Shown: positions 34,822 through 44,411 of the stretch, piece after piece
How positions within the stretch are numbered: position 1 is the stretch's first letter
How the letters are laid out: each line of letters opens with the position of its first letter
NCBI GenBank assembly: GCA_900550645.1
Contig: URTA01000008.1
Span: forward strand, 1-64,000
DNA from: an uncultured Porphyromonadaceae bacterium
GTDB lineage: Bacteria > Bacteroidota > Bacteroidia > Bacteroidales > Muribaculaceae
Direction: 5' to 3'
DNA length: 64,000 nt
Translations under genes and position numbers: made by a program
The notes under the pieces: model-generated
Told to the model about the DNA's origin: nothing
Database searches by the model: none
Seen by the model: the letters and a program-made list of their open reading frames with translations, nothing else

Positions 34822-37080
34822 ATGAAAGAAAAGGACAAGATGGGGGCAAACCGCCACCGTATGCGCAAGAATGAGGTTCAAAACCTCGTCTTGGAGTTTT
34901 TGCAGCACAGCCCCAACCAGGCCTTCAACTATAAGCAGATAGCATACGGCATCGGAGCTACCCAGCGTTCCAACAGGATAGATGTCATTAATATACTCGA
35001 CGCGCTGACCGCCGCCGGCGAAATCATCGAGGTGAGCCTCGGCCGCTACAAGGCGAAAGCTAACCGTGGCACGGAGAGCGTCGGCTATTTCGTGCGCCGC
35101 AGCAACGGCCGCAATTCTGTCATCGTCGATGACGAGAGCATATTCGTGGCAGAGCGCAACTCCATGCACGCCCTCAACGGCGACAAGGTCAGGGTGGTCG
35201 TCTCCGCCTCACGGCGCGGACAAGACCCCGAAGCTCGCGTGGTGGAAATCATCGAGGCCAAGGATCAGACATTTGTAGGCGAGGTCAAGATAGATGACAA
35301 CAATGTCGCCGTGCTGGTGCCGGACTCGAAGTTCCTCGCCGCAGACATCCTCATACCGCGCTCCAAGCTGCACGGCGCAAAGGACGGCGACAAGGCAGTG
35401 GCTCGCATCGAGAAATGGCGCGATGACGAGATGACACCGCGCGGCGTAATCGTGGATGTTCTCGGCAGGAAAGGGGAGAACAACGCCGAGATGCACGCCA
35501 TACTTGCCGAGTACGGCTTGCCCTACCGTTATCCGCAGGCTGTTGAGAAGGCTGCCGACAAGATAGATGCCGGCATTACCGACGAGGAAGTGGCGCGGCG
35601 CGAGGATTTCCGCCAGGTCGCGACATTCACCATCGATCCGCGTGATGCCAAGGACTTTGACGATGCCCTCTCCATACGCCAGTTGGACAACGGCAACTGG
35701 GAAGTGGGCGTGCATATCGCCGACGTGACGCACTATGTGAAGCCCGGCACTATCATTGACCGCGAGGCGCAGCAGCGGGCCACCAGCGTATACCTCGTAG
35801 ACCGCACCATTCCGATGCTTCCCGAACACCTCAGCAACGGCATCTGCTCATTGCGCCCTGACGAGGACAAACTCACGTATTCCGCCATATTTGAGCTTGA
35901 CGAGGAGGCCAATGTCATTGACTGCCGCATACACCGCACGGTGATACGCAGCAACCGCCGCTTTACATACGAGGAGGCGCAGCAGATCATCGAGACTGGC
36001 GAGGGTGACTATGCCAAGGAGGTGCTACAGCTCGACGCGCTTGCCAAGAAGTTGCGCCGCCGCCGTTTCGACAACGGCGCGGTGGAATTTGACCGTGAGG
36101 AAGTGCGTTTCGAGATAGACGAAAAGGGTCATCCCGTGTCAGTGTTTTTCAAGGAGTCGAAAGATGCCAACAAGCTCATCGAGGAGTTCATGCTCCTTGC
36201 CAACATGTATGTTGCGCAGTCAGTGGGCATGGCTGCCCGCGGCAAGAAGGCAAAGACATTCGTCTACCGCGTGCATGACACACCCGACCCCGAGAAGATG
36301 GGCAACTTTGCGCTTATAGCCGCCCGCTTCGGTTTCCGCATAGTCACCGAGGGGCGCGCGCGTGAGGTCAACAAGAGCCTCAACAAGATGCTCCATGACG
36401 TGAAAGGGCGCGGCGAGGAGAACATGCTCTCAATACTGGCCATACGCTCCATGGCCAAGGCGATATATACCACAGACAATATTGGCCATTACGGCCTTGC
36501 CGTGGACTATTACACGCATTTCACCTCCCCGATACGCCGCTATCCCGACATGATGGTACACCGTCTGCTGACACGCTATGCAGAGGGCGGGCGCAGCGCA
36601 GAACGTGTCAAGACCGAGGAGCTGTGCAAGCACTCCTCCGACATGGAACAGCTTGCCTCCAACGCCGAGCGTGCCTCGATACGCTACAAGCAAGTGGAAT
36701 ACATGGCAGACCACATCGGCGAGGTGTACGACGGCATAATTTCGCACGTCACAGAGTGGGGGCTGTATGTAGAGCTTGATGAAAACAAGTGCGAAGGGCT
36801 GGTTCCCGTGCGCGACCTCGACGACCAGTACTATGACTTTGACGAGAAGAACTATTGCCTCATAGGGCATAACACCCATGTGCGCTACACCCTCGGCGAC
36901 CGCGTGAAGATACAAGTGGCACGTGCCGACCTCGACCGCCGCCAGCTCGATTTCGCGCTCGTTTCTGACAGCGGCAACCCCGACAAGCCGCTCACGCCGG
37001 TGCTTCACAGCCGTGGCAAGAACCGCAAGGATCGCCCCAAAAAACGCTCGGCAAAGGATTCTCGCAAAAAACGCCGTTGA
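34822..37080 (+). CDS. rnr: Ribonuclease R
   Basis: This 752-residue processive 3'-5' exoribonuclease of the RNase II/R family degrades structured RNA. An N-terminal winged-helix region (about 12-65), cold-shock OB domains (about 70-230), the RNB catalytic domain with FTIDPRDAKDFDDALSI (Asp cluster binding magnesium, about 275) and a C-terminal S1 domain (HVTEWGLYVELDENKCEGLVPVRDL) appear in order. The end is a Lys/Arg tail (RKDRPKKRSAKDSRKKRR) that should bind RNA. The frame also allows a GTG at 34783; I prefer the ATG at 34822. The next gene begins only 22 bases after the stop codon. Confidence 0.95.
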   Translation: MKEKDKMGANRHRMRKNEVQNLVLEFLQHSPNQAFNYKQIAYGIGATQRSNRIDVINILDALTAAGEIIEVSLGRYKAKANRGTESVGYFVRRSNGRNSVIVDDESIFVAERNSMHALNGDKVRVVVSASRRGQDPEARVVEIIEAKDQTFVGEVKIDDNNVAVLVPDSKFLAADILIPRSKLHGAKDGDKAVARIEKWRDDEMTPRGVIVDVLGRKGENNAEMHAILAEYGLPYRYPQAVEKAADKIDAGITDEEVARREDFRQVATFTIDPRDAKDFDDALSIRQLDNGNWEVGVHIADVTHYVKPGTIIDREAQQRATSVYLVDRTIPMLPEHLSNGICSLRPDEDKLTYSAIFELDEEANVIDCRIHRTVIRSNRRFTYEEAQQIIETGEGDYAKEVLQLDALAKKLRRRRFDNGAVEFDREEVRFEIDEKGHPVSVFFKESKDANKLIEEFMLLANMYVAQSVGMAARGKKAKTFVYRVHDTPDPEKMGNFALIAARFGFRIVTEGRAREVNKSLNKMLHDVKGRGEENMLSILAIRSMAKAIYTTDNIGHYGLAVDYYTHFTSPIRRYPDMMVHRLLTRYAEGGRSAERVKTEELCKHSSDMEQLASNAERASIRYKQVEYMADHIGEVYDGIISHVTEWGLYVELDENKCEGLVPVRDLDDQYYDFDEKNYCLIGHNTHVRYTLGDRVKIQVARADLDRRQLDFALVSDSGNPDKPLTPVLHSRGKNRKDRPKKRSAKDSRKKRR

Positions 37081-37102
37081 CCGGCACAAACACTGACGGA
37101 AT

Positions 37103-39343
37103 ATGCTGACAAGCCTGATGATAGCCGCTGTTGCTGCCGCTGCACCGACGATAGTTTCCACCGAAGCCTACGAGTGGCGCGGCGACACCATAGTCCAGGG
37201 GGAGTACCGTGCGTGGGCAGTCTCCCCGGAGGAGATACAGTCCACGTACCATGCGCGTCCTGGCTATTTCATGCCCGTTGAGCAGAGATGGCGGCGCAAA
37301 AACGATCTGTCGGCATATCCACGGCTCGAAGCCTCCAACCGTCTCCTCCAAGCCGTTTTCAACATGGGGCTCGACGAGATGGTCAACGCTGTCGAGCCGG
37401 ACACCACGCTGCGAACAGGCAAGGAATGGGCTGGCGTATGGACACGCGACGTGAGCTACTCCATCATCCTCTCAATGGCTGCGTTGCAGCCCGAGGCTTC
37501 GCGCATCTCGCTGATGCGCAAGGTCAACGAGCAGGGACAGATCATACAGGACACCGGCAGCGGCGGCGCATGGCCCATATCCTCCGACAGGCTCGTTTGG
37601 GTGCTTGCTGCTTGGGAAGTATACAAAGTCACCGGCGACAGGGCGTGGCTCGAAACTGTCTACCCGATAGCGTGCCGCTCGCTGGCGAAGGACAGCGAGA
37701 CAGTGGCACGGTCGGGGCTGATGACCGGCGAGACATCATTCATCGACTGGCGCGAGCAGAGCTATCCCAAATGGATGCAGACGGCAGACATCGCCAAGTC
37801 GGAAGCCATGGGTACGAACATGCTCTACGCGGCATCTGTCCGCGTCGTTTCGCAGATGGCGGCGATACTCGGGCGTAAGGCGGAAGCACGTGAATACGCC
37901 GAGCGTGCCGATGCCATTGCCGAGCGTGTCAACGCTCGCTTCTGGGACGGCGCGATGGGGGATTACTTCATGTACACTTACGGTCGCGACAACATGGTTG
38001 CCAACCCGCGCTACGAGACCCTCGGCTCGTCGCTGGCTATCCTGTACGGCATCGCATCGCCCCGGCAGGCTCGTTCCATAACGGAGCATCACCCCGTCAC
38101 CCCCTTCGGCACAGCAATATTCTTCCCGCAGATAGCCGATATGCCTAGCTACCACAACAATGCGTTGTGGCCTTTCGTCGGCTCGTACTGGGCTCTTGCC
38201 AACGCGGCCGCCGGCAACGAGCAGGGCACTCTTGAGGCTATCGGGGCAGTGGTGCGACCGGCCGCACTATTTGCCACCAACAAAGAGAATTTCAACCTCG
38301 ACAACGGCGACATATACACCGAGCTCAACTCCTCCAATATGCTGTGGTCGCTCTCCGGCAACATAGCCCTGACCATGCGTTTGCTCATGGGTCTCAATTT
38401 CGAGCCGGACGGCATCTCGTTGCGGCCTTTTGTCCCCGAGGCTCTTGCGGACACGCGCACCCTTTACGGCATCAGTTACCGAGGCGCGACGCTTAATGTG
38501 ACAGTCAGCGGCTACGGCAGCCGCGTCCGTTCGGTGACGCTCAACGGCAAGCCGCTGAAGGAGGGGGAGACCTTCATCCCCGCAGGGCGGCTGAAAGGCA
38601 ACTGCAACATCGTCGTCGCCATGGCTGACGAGGCTATTCCGTCGATGCAGGTCAACCATACACCAAACGTGAAAGCCCCGATTACGCCAGTGACGCGGCT
38701 CTCTGTCGGCGGCACGCGACTGGAATGGAATCCGATAGAATACATAGCATGCTACAAGGTGCTGTACAACGGCAAGGAGGTCGCGCAGACGCGACAGACG
38801 AGATATGACATAGCGGCTTCAGGCGAATGGCAAGTGGTGGGCATTTCCTCAGAGGGAGTGTCGTCATTCGCCTCTGAGCCGCTGTATGCCGGCACCGAGA
38901 TGCAGGTGGAAATCCCCGGAGAGGGGACTGCCATGTCATCTGCGGAAATCAGCTACCGGCCGGAAACGCCGGTGTGCGGCTACAGCGGCGAGGGCTTCGC
39001 GGAGACCGACCATAAGCGTCCTGTCATTGAGATTCCCGTCGAAATAGCCGAAGCCGGGGAATATGCCCTCTGTGTTAGGTATGCCAACGGCAACGGCCCG
39101 GTCAACACGGAGAACAAGGCGGCAGTCCGTACCCTCTCCGTTGACGGAGTCGATGCCGGCATGGTCGTCATGCCGCAGCGCGGTGTCGCCAACTGGGACG
39201 ACTGGGGGCTGTCCAACAGCATACGTGTCACGCTGCCGCAGGGGCGGCACGTCCTGCGCCTGACGCTGCGCGATTGCGATGAGAACATGAACCTGCACAC
39301 CAACCACGCCCTGGTGGACGCTGTCTTGCTGCGCCGCTACTGA
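37103..39343 (+). CDS. Secreted six-hairpin (alpha/alpha)6 glycoside hydrolase-like protein
   Basis: This 746-residue protein starts with a short hydrophobic signal-like sequence (MLTSLMIAAVAAAAP). Residues of about 60-470 have the pattern of six-hairpin glycosidases: GVWTRDVSYSIILSMA, DTGSGGAWPISSDRLVWVLAAWEVYKVTGD, SFIDWREQSYPKWMQ and SYHNNALWPFVGSYWALANA. A short beta domain follows (to about 530, with GISLRPFVPEAL), then an FN3-like domain (about 540-630) and a C-terminal carbohydrate-binding-like beta domain (about 635-746). Acidic residues in WTRD and FIDW are candidate catalytic groups. The exact GH family cannot be fixed by eye; alpha-L-rhamnosidase-like and glucosidase-like families share this fold. 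It is probably read through from rnr. Confidence 0.72.
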   Translation: MLTSLMIAAVAAAAPTIVSTEAYEWRGDTIVQGEYRAWAVSPEEIQSTYHARPGYFMPVEQRWRRKNDLSAYPRLEASNRLLQAVFNMGLDEMVNAVEPDTTLRTGKEWAGVWTRDVSYSIILSMAALQPEASRISLMRKVNEQGQIIQDTGSGGAWPISSDRLVWVLAAWEVYKVTGDRAWLETVYPIACRSLAKDSETVARSGLMTGETSFIDWREQSYPKWMQTADIAKSEAMGTNMLYAASVRVVSQMAAILGRKAEAREYAERADAIAERVNARFWDGAMGDYFMYTYGRDNMVANPRYETLGSSLAILYGIASPRQARSITEHHPVTPFGTAIFFPQIADMPSYHNNALWPFVGSYWALANAAAGNEQGTLEAIGAVVRPAALFATNKENFNLDNGDIYTELNSSNMLWSLSGNIALTMRLLMGLNFEPDGISLRPFVPEALADTRTLYGISYRGATLNVTVSGYGSRVRSVTLNGKPLKEGETFIPAGRLKGNCNIVVAMADEAIPSMQVNHTPNVKAPITPVTRLSVGGTRLEWNPIEYIACYKVLYNGKEVAQTRQTRYDIAASGEWQVVGISSEGVSSFASEPLYAGTEMQVEIPGEGTAMSSAEISYRPETPVCGYSGEGFAETDHKRPVIEIPVEIAEAGEYALCVRYANGNGPVNTENKAAVRTLSVDGVDAGMVVMPQRGVANWDDWGLSNSIRVTLPQGRHVLRLTLRDCDENMNLHTNHALVDAVLLRRY

Positions 39344-39466
39344 ACCAGATATTACGCAAGTGACACAAGATGCCGCTTGATTGTTTGATTATGATACGGC
39401 AATGATGAATAATTAATACGGTAGCGCACATTTGCATTGCGGTTATGTTATTTTAACGCTGCTGCT

Positions 39467-39498
39467 TTTGGAGATAAGCGGAGGCTGTGCTAAATTTG
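39467..39498 (+). promoter_or_regulatory. Bacteroidetes promoter for the 1216-residue secreted protein
   Basis: TTTG (39467-39470), exactly 20 bases, TAAATTTG (39491-39498): a complete -33/-7 match. The leader would be about 78 bases. The 238-base gap after the glycosidase gene otherwise shows only AT-rich sequence, with no clear terminator. Confidence 0.75.
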
Positions 39499-39581
39499 CA
39501 GCCGATATACTTGACTTTATTTCAGTACTTTGACAAGGCAACTACGCCCCTTATTATATAACTACTAAATAAATTTTTTGT

Positions 39582-42500
39582 ATGAAACATGTTCTCCTGA
39601 CTGCGGCAATGGCACTCGCCTTGCCCGCACTTGCAGCGACACCGGCAACCTCGCCGGCGCGGCAAGCAAACAGCGCCGATGTTTTCAGGTATATGCCGAA
39701 AGTGAAGGCAGACGGCGACAATGCCCTCCGTACCGGCTCTCTCGACAAGCTGAACGGCGGCAAAGTGAAATTCTCGGCCTCGTCCGCAAACGCCATTGAG
39801 GCAGGGCATCTACCCACAGCCGACGATGTGAACTACATCTACGGCCCGGACGGCTCGATTTGGCACTATACCCTCAACTTGGAAAAGGAGGTTATAGACC
39901 ATGGCACCTACAAGGAAACCAAGATCAACGGCTATGAGTTCACCATCTACAATCCCTCATTTGAGGTTGTAGGCACTATCCATGACACCATCGAGCTGAC
40001 CGGCAGCGAGACTGGCGTGGCTGATGTGTCGATAGGTCCGCAGTTGACACGCAAGTTCTTCAACACCGATGACAAGTATGAAGCGATGATATGCATCGCC
40101 ACTACCACCAGCGAGTATGTCAACATCACCAAGACGCTCGTCTACTCTCTTGGCGTTGATGAGCCGCTGATGACAATTCCCGGCTACTACGTATCGGCTA
40201 TCAACACCGCAACAGATGCTTGGAGCGAGAAATTCTGGGTGACATTCGTCACAGAGGAGGAGACGCAGACTCCCGAAATTAACGGCGTGATGAACATGGC
40301 AGACAACGTGTTCACCGTCTACAAGGCCGCCGGATATAATGGCATGGAAGACCCTGTCATGTCATTCCGCGTGCCGACTATCCTCGTCTCAGGTGAGAAT
40401 GCCATGCCATTTATGGCAACTGTGTATGACGGCATGCCGTATTTTTCCACCTCGATGATGAAGTACTGCTACTACGAGGATCCTTACGACTACGAAAACG
40501 AGAACCTGACCCCGGACAATGAACTGCAGATAAAACTCTACACGCTGCCCAACAAGTGGTCTTCGGAACTCGAACTGTATTCGACTACGACTATCCCCAG
40601 CGATGCCACATCGAGCAATATCAACTTCCTGTACCTCGGCGCGTTCTCATACGATGACGACATCGCTCTGGGTCATTACACCGATGACGGCACGCCCGCG
40701 TTCATCATCACCAAGGAGATATACAACGTCTCAAACGACGGTTACATTTACAACTATGACGTGATGAAAGCCGCTCCCCAGGGCGAGACCGCAGCCGCAG
40801 AGCAGCTGGTTTCTCTCGCAAAGGGCGTTGACGGCGGATATTTCCTGAGCGACCTGCCCGGCTACGACCCCCAGGTGATGTTCATAATAAACGAAGGCGA
40901 CGCTTACCGCTTCAATTTCGTCAACCTGTACACCGGCCAGGTGGAGTCAACCCTGCCGCAGGTCATCGACGACGAGATCTCGATGTCTGCCTCCATTGAC
41001 CGCGTGGCTGGCGGCGACTCATACCTCTACGCCGTTTCGCAGACCACCGGCACTGACGATGCCGAGGGCAACACTTACCACCGCATCGCATACATCACCC
41101 CCGAAGGCGACATCGACCATGTTGACCGGATCAACCTCGGCCAGGACATCGCTTACGCACAGGTATACATGGGCGAGGGCGCATTCAATCCTTACAACTT
41201 CAACCTCGACGACGCTACCGAGTACATGGTGCTCGCCAAGCGTTATGACCAGAAGGGCAGCAGCGCATCACACGACGAGCTGCTTGTGGTCAGCACTGAC
41301 CCCGAAGTCGGCACGCTGCTCAGCTTGCGTGAGAGTGAAGAGTTCGGCGCGTTGAGATACATCTACTTCTCCAACCTCGGCACTGACGATGCCCGCCTCG
41401 TCGTAATCTATTGTGACGACAGCTGGCGTTACACGGCTGTTGACTACAAGCTCCCCTTCACATATTTCACGAAGGGCGAGGGCACAATCGACAACCCGTA
41501 TGAGATAACCACCGTCGGCGAGCTCGCACAGATCAAGGCGTTCCCCGCTGCACACTTCGCGCTCGGCGCAGACATAGACGCGCAGGGCAAGACCCTCACC
41601 ACCGGCGAGTACACATTCACTGGCACGTTTGACGGTCGCGGACACACCATCAGCAACCTCTCCATGAATGGCGGCGCACTGTTCCCCACCCTCATGGGTT
41701 CGGAGGCAAGCGTCAAGGCAGATGAGCCTACAACTGGCGTGGTACGCGATGTCAATTTCGTTGACCCCGTGTTCACCCCCAGTGCTGACGCACAGGGCAT
41801 CGTGGCCGGCTCGCTCATGTACGGCCGTATCATCAACGTTCACGTCTACGGCGCGACTGTCAACGCTACAGGCAATGTCGGCGGCCTCGCCGGCGGCGAA
41901 TACCTCTACTCAGTAATCGAGGGAAGCTCTGTCAATGCCAATATCACGGCATCTGAAGGGGCAGTCGGCGGCATCGTCGCCAAGCAGGGCACAGCAGCAT
42001 CTGTTGTAGCCTGTGCATTTACCGGCAGCATCAACGGTGAGACAGAAGTCGGCGGCATCGTCGGCACTTCCGAGGAGGCTGCTTGCAAGGTTACTGACTG
42101 CCACGTCAACGCGGCTATCAAGGGGCAGAACACCATCGGAGGCATCGTCGGTTCGTCAGTTCGCGGACAGGTGGCACGCTGCCACGTCCAGGGTACTCTT
42201 GAGGCTACCGAAGCCGCTATGTGGGGCGGCGGTGTCAAGATGGGCGGCGTAGTCGGTTCGCTCCAGCCTGACTATTCCTCTTCCGGCGAGGTCCGCAAGG
42301 CTGAGGGCGAAGACCCTGTAACTACGCAGGCTGTCATCAGCGGCTGCTATGTCAACCTGACCTCGATGACTGCTCCCGCAGATGCTGCTGAAGGTGGTAA
42401 CTACGAGGGCGAGAACGACACTATGCACCGCATCGTGGGCTACTCTCGCGGCAACGTCGCAGAGGAAACCGGCGAATATGACGACGAGTGGAATCCGATT

Positions 42501-43232
42501 TACGGTGACCTGCTCGCTGCAGAGGACGCAATAGCAAACAACTACGCAGTCTCCACGCTGGCACGCGGCAACGAGGCGATAGCCGATGACGCTGCAAGCA
42601 CAGAGGGCGCGTCTGTCAATGCTGATGAACTCGACCGCAGCTTCTTTGAGAACCTCGGCTATGAGTACGGCTTTGACGTTACCACGCCATGGAGCTACAC
42701 CGGCATGGCAAACTGCCCGACACTCTACCATGAGGGCGGCTTGGCGATATTCGACAAGTCTGCTGCCGAAGTGAATGTGGACGAGGAAGTGACTGTCTAC
42801 CTGTCGCTCAAGGGCGGTGTAATAGACGAGGACGCGCTGGGCAGCTTCAGCTGCAACGTCAGCGACGAGAGCGTGCTCGAGATGACCGGCAGCGAAATGG
42901 CCGGCGAGGCAATCGCACTTACGTTCAAGGGACTGAAAGAGGGCGAGGCTACCGTCACGGCCTCAATCAACGGCAAGGAAGCCAAGTGCGTGATAACCGT
43001 CAAGCCTCTTGGCGCGGTTGACAACATCGCTTCTGACGCAGTGCGCATCGGCTTTGACGGCCGCACCGCCACTGCACAGGGCTGCCTCATCAGCGTCTAC
43101 AACCTCGCTGGCATGAACGTGCTTTCGGGCATCGGCTCATGCGACATGGGCAACCTCGCGGCCGGCATCTACATCGTCAACGCAACGGATGCCAACGGCA
43201 TGCGCCACACACTCAAAGTGCGTGTGAGATAA
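39582..43232 (+). CDS. Secreted GLUG/beta-helix, Ig-like protein with T9SS-type tail
   Basis: This 1216-residue protein has a signal peptide (MKHVLLTAAMALALPALA). The N-terminal 640 residues are beta-rich and not assignable by eye, with repeated Asp/Tyr/Gly motifs. From about 640 to 895 there are repeats of the GLUG type (GNVGGLAGG, GAVGGIVAK, TEVGGIVGTS, NTIGGIVGSS) expected to form a beta-helix. A BIG2-like immunoglobulin domain lies near 1060-1140, and a Por/T9SS sorting-like tail at about 1145-1216 (VYNLAGMNVLSGIG, AAGIYIVNA, terminal LKVRVR). It has its own strong promoter and a terminator, so it is a single-gene unit. A surface adhesin or glycan-binding role is plausible but unproven. 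Confidence 0.78.
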   Translation: MKHVLLTAAMALALPALAATPATSPARQANSADVFRYMPKVKADGDNALRTGSLDKLNGGKVKFSASSANAIEAGHLPTADDVNYIYGPDGSIWHYTLNLEKEVIDHGTYKETKINGYEFTIYNPSFEVVGTIHDTIELTGSETGVADVSIGPQLTRKFFNTDDKYEAMICIATTTSEYVNITKTLVYSLGVDEPLMTIPGYYVSAINTATDAWSEKFWVTFVTEEETQTPEINGVMNMADNVFTVYKAAGYNGMEDPVMSFRVPTILVSGENAMPFMATVYDGMPYFSTSMMKYCYYEDPYDYENENLTPDNELQIKLYTLPNKWSSELELYSTTTIPSDATSSNINFLYLGAFSYDDDIALGHYTDDGTPAFIITKEIYNVSNDGYIYNYDVMKAAPQGETAAAEQLVSLAKGVDGGYFLSDLPGYDPQVMFIINEGDAYRFNFVNLYTGQVESTLPQVIDDEISMSASIDRVAGGDSYLYAVSQTTGTDDAEGNTYHRIAYITPEGDIDHVDRINLGQDIAYAQVYMGEGAFNPYNFNLDDATEYMVLAKRYDQKGSSASHDELLVVSTDPEVGTLLSLRESEEFGALRYIYFSNLGTDDARLVVIYCDDSWRYTAVDYKLPFTYFTKGEGTIDNPYEITTVGELAQIKAFPAAHFALGADIDAQGKTLTTGEYTFTGTFDGRGHTISNLSMNGGALFPTLMGSEASVKADEPTTGVVRDVNFVDPVFTPSADAQGIVAGSLMYGRIINVHVYGATVNATGNVGGLAGGEYLYSVIEGSSVNANITASEGAVGGIVAKQGTAASVVACAFTGSINGETEVGGIVGTSEEAACKVTDCHVNAAIKGQNTIGGIVGSSVRGQVARCHVQGTLEATEAAMWGGGVKMGGVVGSLQPDYSSSGEVRKAEGEDPVTTQAVISGCYVNLTSMTAPADAAEGGNYEGENDTMHRIVGYSRGNVAEETGEYDDEWNPIYGDLLAAEDAIANNYAVSTLARGNEAIADDAASTEGASVNADELDRSFFENLGYEYGFDVTTPWSYTGMANCPTLYHEGGLAIFDKSAAEVNVDEEVTVYLSLKGGVIDEDALGSFSCNVSDESVLEMTGSEMAGEAIALTFKGLKEGEATVTASINGKEAKCVITVKPLGAVDNIASDAVRIGFDGRTATAQGCLISVYNLAGMNVLSGIGSCDMGNLAAGIYIVNATDANGMRHTLKVRVR

Positions 43233-43259
43233 CCGACTGAAATTATAGGCTGAACATAG

Positions 43260-43294
43260 TCCGGGGCATCTTGAAAGGGGTGTCCCGGATTTTT
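43260..43294 (+). terminator. Intrinsic terminator after the 1216-residue protein
   Basis: TCCGGGGCATC (43260-43270) pairs with GGTGTCCCGGA (43279-43289) through 9 Watson-Crick and 2 wobble pairs, followed by TTTTT. Confidence 0.85.
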
Positions 43295-43381
43295 GTCCTG
43301 TAAAATGGCTGAAAAACGCTGTTATTCGGCACTTGCGCGAAATTTTTCCTCTTAAACGCCCGATTTGTAGGAATTAAATAC

Positions 43382-43389
43382 TACCTTTG
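43382..43389 (+). promoter_or_regulatory. -7 box for the deoC-nuclease-TonB run
   Basis: TACCTTTG matches TAnnTTTG about 95 bases before the deoC start. A TTTG occurs 14 bases upstream, which is too close to be a standard -33 box. It is the only promoter-like site between the terminator at 43260 and deoC, so it is the best candidate to drive the downstream genes. Confidence 0.5.
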
Positions 43390-43483
43390 TGTGCTAAACT
43401 ATCGGGTGTCTGTTCCAGGGCGGCGAGTGCCGCGTGCGGAGCGGGCAATATCCGTATCAGTATAGTATAACAACACCAACCTC

Positions 43484-44371
43484 ATGGAAATGATGGACAG
43501 ATACAACAAGGCAATAGCCGACAGCCGTGTGACCGGCGATGACAGCCGCGTGGCTGCCGAGGTGGCACGCATCATGGAGAATGTGTCGCAGTATGACACG
43601 CAGGACGTTTACCGCTTCCTGTTCAGTTCGATCGACCTGACCACGCTGAGCAGCGAGGATTCCGTTAAGAGCGTCGCACGCTTCACGCAGCGTGTCAACG
43701 ATTTCGACAACGACTATCCGCAATACCGCAACGTGGCTGCGATATGCGTGTACAGCAATTTCGCCGACGTGGTGCGCACGCACCTCGACGTGCCGGAAGT
43801 GGATGTGGCTGTCGTGGCCGGGTGCTTCCCCTCGAGCCAGACGTTTACCGCTGTCAAGGTGGCTGACTGCGCCCTCGCGGTCGAGGCCGGCGCGAGCGAA
43901 GTGGATGTGGTATTCCCGCTCGGCATGTTTGCCGACGAGAACTACGAAGACCTCTGCGACGAGCTGACGGAGCTGAAGCACACAGTGCGCGGCGGCAAGC
44001 TGAAGGTGATACTCGAGACCGGCGCGTTGCGCACGGCGGAGAACATCAAGAAGGCTTCGGTGCTTGCCCTCTGGAGCGAGGCCGACTTCCTCAAGACATC
44101 GACCGGCAAGATGTACCCGGGCGCGTCGCTCGAGGCGGCATACGTCATGTGCAGCTGCATCAAGGAGTATTACGAGAAGACAGGGCGCAAGGTCGGCTTC
44201 AAGGCCTCGGGCGGCATACGCAGCACCGCCGACGCGCTGGGCTATTACGCCGTGGTGCGCGACGTCCTCGGTGAGGAGTGGCTTTGCCACGACCTCTTCC
44301 GCATCGGGGCAAGCAGCCTCGCCAACGCACTGCTCTCCTCCATGGAGGGCGAGGAAGTGAAGTATTTCTGA
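43484..44371 (+). CDS. deoC: Deoxyribose-phosphate aldolase
   Basis: This 295-residue class I aldolase cleaves 2-deoxyribose 5-phosphate to acetaldehyde and glyceraldehyde 3-phosphate, the last step in catabolism of deoxynucleosides. The Schiff-base lysine is Lys204 in ADFLKTSTGK, and the second active-site lysine is Lys240 in VGFKASGGIR. VAGCFPSSQTFTAVK and SEVDVVFPLG are typical of the family. An N-terminal extension of about 50 residues precedes the barrel, as in the long DeoC type. The next gene, for a secreted nuclease-fold enzyme, begins 40 bases after the stop. Its place at the head of a nuclease locus suggests it consumes the deoxyribose set free. Confidence 0.94.
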   Translation: MEMMDRYNKAIADSRVTGDDSRVAAEVARIMENVSQYDTQDVYRFLFSSIDLTTLSSEDSVKSVARFTQRVNDFDNDYPQYRNVAAICVYSNFADVVRTHLDVPEVDVAVVAGCFPSSQTFTAVKVADCALAVEAGASEVDVVFPLGMFADENYEDLCDELTELKHTVRGGKLKVILETGALRTAENIKKASVLALWSEADFLKTSTGKMYPGASLEAAYVMCSCIKEYYEKTGRKVGFKASGGIRSTADALGYYAVVRDVLGEEWLCHDLFRIGASSLANALLSSMEGEEVKYF

Positions 44372-44411
44372 CACGCCGGAGCGCGTCATTGACCACTATA
44401 ACCGAAACCAG

